Source: Marinobacter shengliensis
GTDB taxonomy: Bacteria > Pseudomonadota > Gammaproteobacteria > Pseudomonadales > Oleiphilaceae
NCBI RefSeq assembly: GCF_003007715.1
Contig: NZ_PXNO01000023.1
Coordinates: 620,001 to 684,000, forward strand
Reading direction: 5' to 3'
DNA length: 64,000 nt
Below the pieces are notes generated by a model. That model ran no database searches. It was not told the DNA's origin and worked only from the letters and a program-made list of their open reading frames with translations. How positions within the stretch are numbered: the stretch's first letter is position 1; every line of letters starts with the position of its first letter. Below, piece after piece: positions 63,470 through 64,000 of this stretch. The position numbers and the translations under genes were made by a program.

Positions 63470-64000
63470 ACTGAGACGCCACCTGAGTTACTGGCCTGTC
63501 TATTTTTGGAGTTTTATTGCCAGAAATAATCTGTTCTATAGTCGGCGTAGTCGTTTCTCTCGCCATAAAAAGGCGCTGATACTGGGGAATGGGCCCTCAC
63601 TGCAAGATTTTGTTGCATCTGCCGACTGGGCATCTATCGGCAGCACTCATGATGTTTATTGTGTGAATAATTTCGCCTTTCAAGATGCCTTTATTTTATG
63701 TAAGCCATCACAGTATGTGATATTCGATCCGAATTATTTTAATTCACTTGATACCGATCTGAAGTCGGGGAATAGCTTATTCCTAAAGATGGTGGAGACG
63801 GTTGATTGGGAAATGAATCTTTATGTTCCCATTAGATTCTATCCTATGGGCCGGGTTTTGATTGAGTTATTCCGGAATACTTCCATAAGAGTTGTCTTTT
63901 TTAGAGATGTTGGTTTGAAATCGTATTTTAGATTTCCTTTTTTGGGATTAATGAAACGCCAGATATTGATGCCACGTGCTAATAATGTTTTGATTGCTGC
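63462..64000 (+). CDS. NGPSL-motif protein, putative glycosyltransferase (3' truncated)
   Basis: The frame starts at ATG 63462, overlaps the previous stop by 8 nt and is still open at the window end (179 codons visible). After a basic N-terminus, KALILGNGPSLQDF (NGPSL at residues 43-47) and VYCVNNFAFQD resemble the N-terminal nucleotide-binding part of GT42 sialyltransferases (Cst-II type) and of DUF115/Maf-like glycosyltransferases that use nonulosonic acids. Since the locus makes CMP-pseudaminic acid, this is a second candidate transferase. The call is tentative because the catalytic C-terminal part is outside the window. Confidence 0.5.
   Translation, partial: MSKLRRHLSYWPVYFWSFIARNNLFYSRRSRFSRHKKALILGNGPSLQDFVASADWASIGSTHDVYCVNNFAFQDAFILCKPSQYVIFDPNYFNSLDTDLKSGNSLFLKMVETVDWEMNLYVPIRFYPMGRVLIELFRNTSIRVVFFRDVGLKSYFRFPFLGLMKRQILMPRANNVLIA

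Overview
The window reads as one contiguous chromosomal segment of a GC-rich marine gammaproteobacterium. The gene families (DUF1302/DUF1329 pair, Pla-1/VolA-type lipase, large surface lipoproteins, a Tad pilus locus) and the short GGGGTC-type palindromes fit Marinobacter or a close relative. That genus call is an inference from gene content; no rRNA or tRNA gene was seen.

Layout. (1) 1-16.65 kb holds cell-surface genes: a 5'-truncated lipase, a DUF1302 barrel with a DUF1329 partner, a lipoprotein with a dipeptidase-like metal site, a beta-helix/diheme fusion lipoprotein, a PAS-containing chemotaxis receptor on the minus strand, and an OmpA-like protein followed by an Ig-like lipoprotein. Near-identical 57-bp palindromic elements sit directly behind several stop codons. 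(2) 16.8-19.0 kb holds two divergent unknown genes; the second is internally duplicated and precedes the pilus locus. (3) 19.2-33.0 kb is a Tad pilus locus (pilin, TadE, CpaB, secretin, TadZ, TadA, TadB, TadC, TadD, TadG) running without a break into a partner-switching module (SpoIIE-type phosphatase, HATPase, STAS) and two small unknown genes. (4) 33.0-36.2 kb, minus strand, holds an AdeT-type solute-binding protein, a lipoprotein and an EAL protein. (5) 36.2-37.1 kb has no protein gene but carries a structured RNA candidate with a terminator, a tandem palindromic repeat, candidate promoters and an exact ops (RfaH-recruiting) element. (6) 37.1-64.0 kb is a Wzx/Wzy-type surface polysaccharide locus that continues past the window end.

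The polysaccharide locus encodes an initiating sugar-phosphate transferase, Wzi, a Wza-like exporter, Wzz, Wzx, a pseudaminic acid pathway (PseB, C, F, G, I), L-rhamnose genes (RmlB, A, C, D), GDP-L-fucose genes (Gmd, Fcl), a Wzy-like polymerase, glycosyltransferase candidates and a second short Wzz-like protein. The predicted glycan would contain pseudaminic acid, L-rhamnose and L-fucose. The ops element in the leader predicts control by RfaH-dependent antitermination.

The most unusual part is 49.07-52.59 kb. No GNAT-type PseH is visible in the pseudaminic acid genes. Its place is taken by a left-handed beta-helix acyltransferase, a KAS III-like condensing enzyme with an intact Cys-His-Asn triad, a dedicated acyl carrier protein and an unknown 198-residue protein. 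This suggests that an ACP-bound acyl group, possibly a hydroxybutyryl-type group, is made in the cluster and put on the nonulosonic acid. Other points of interest are the structured RNA, the duplicated wzz leader and start codon, the Tad/partner-switching linkage, and the beta-helix/diheme fusion.
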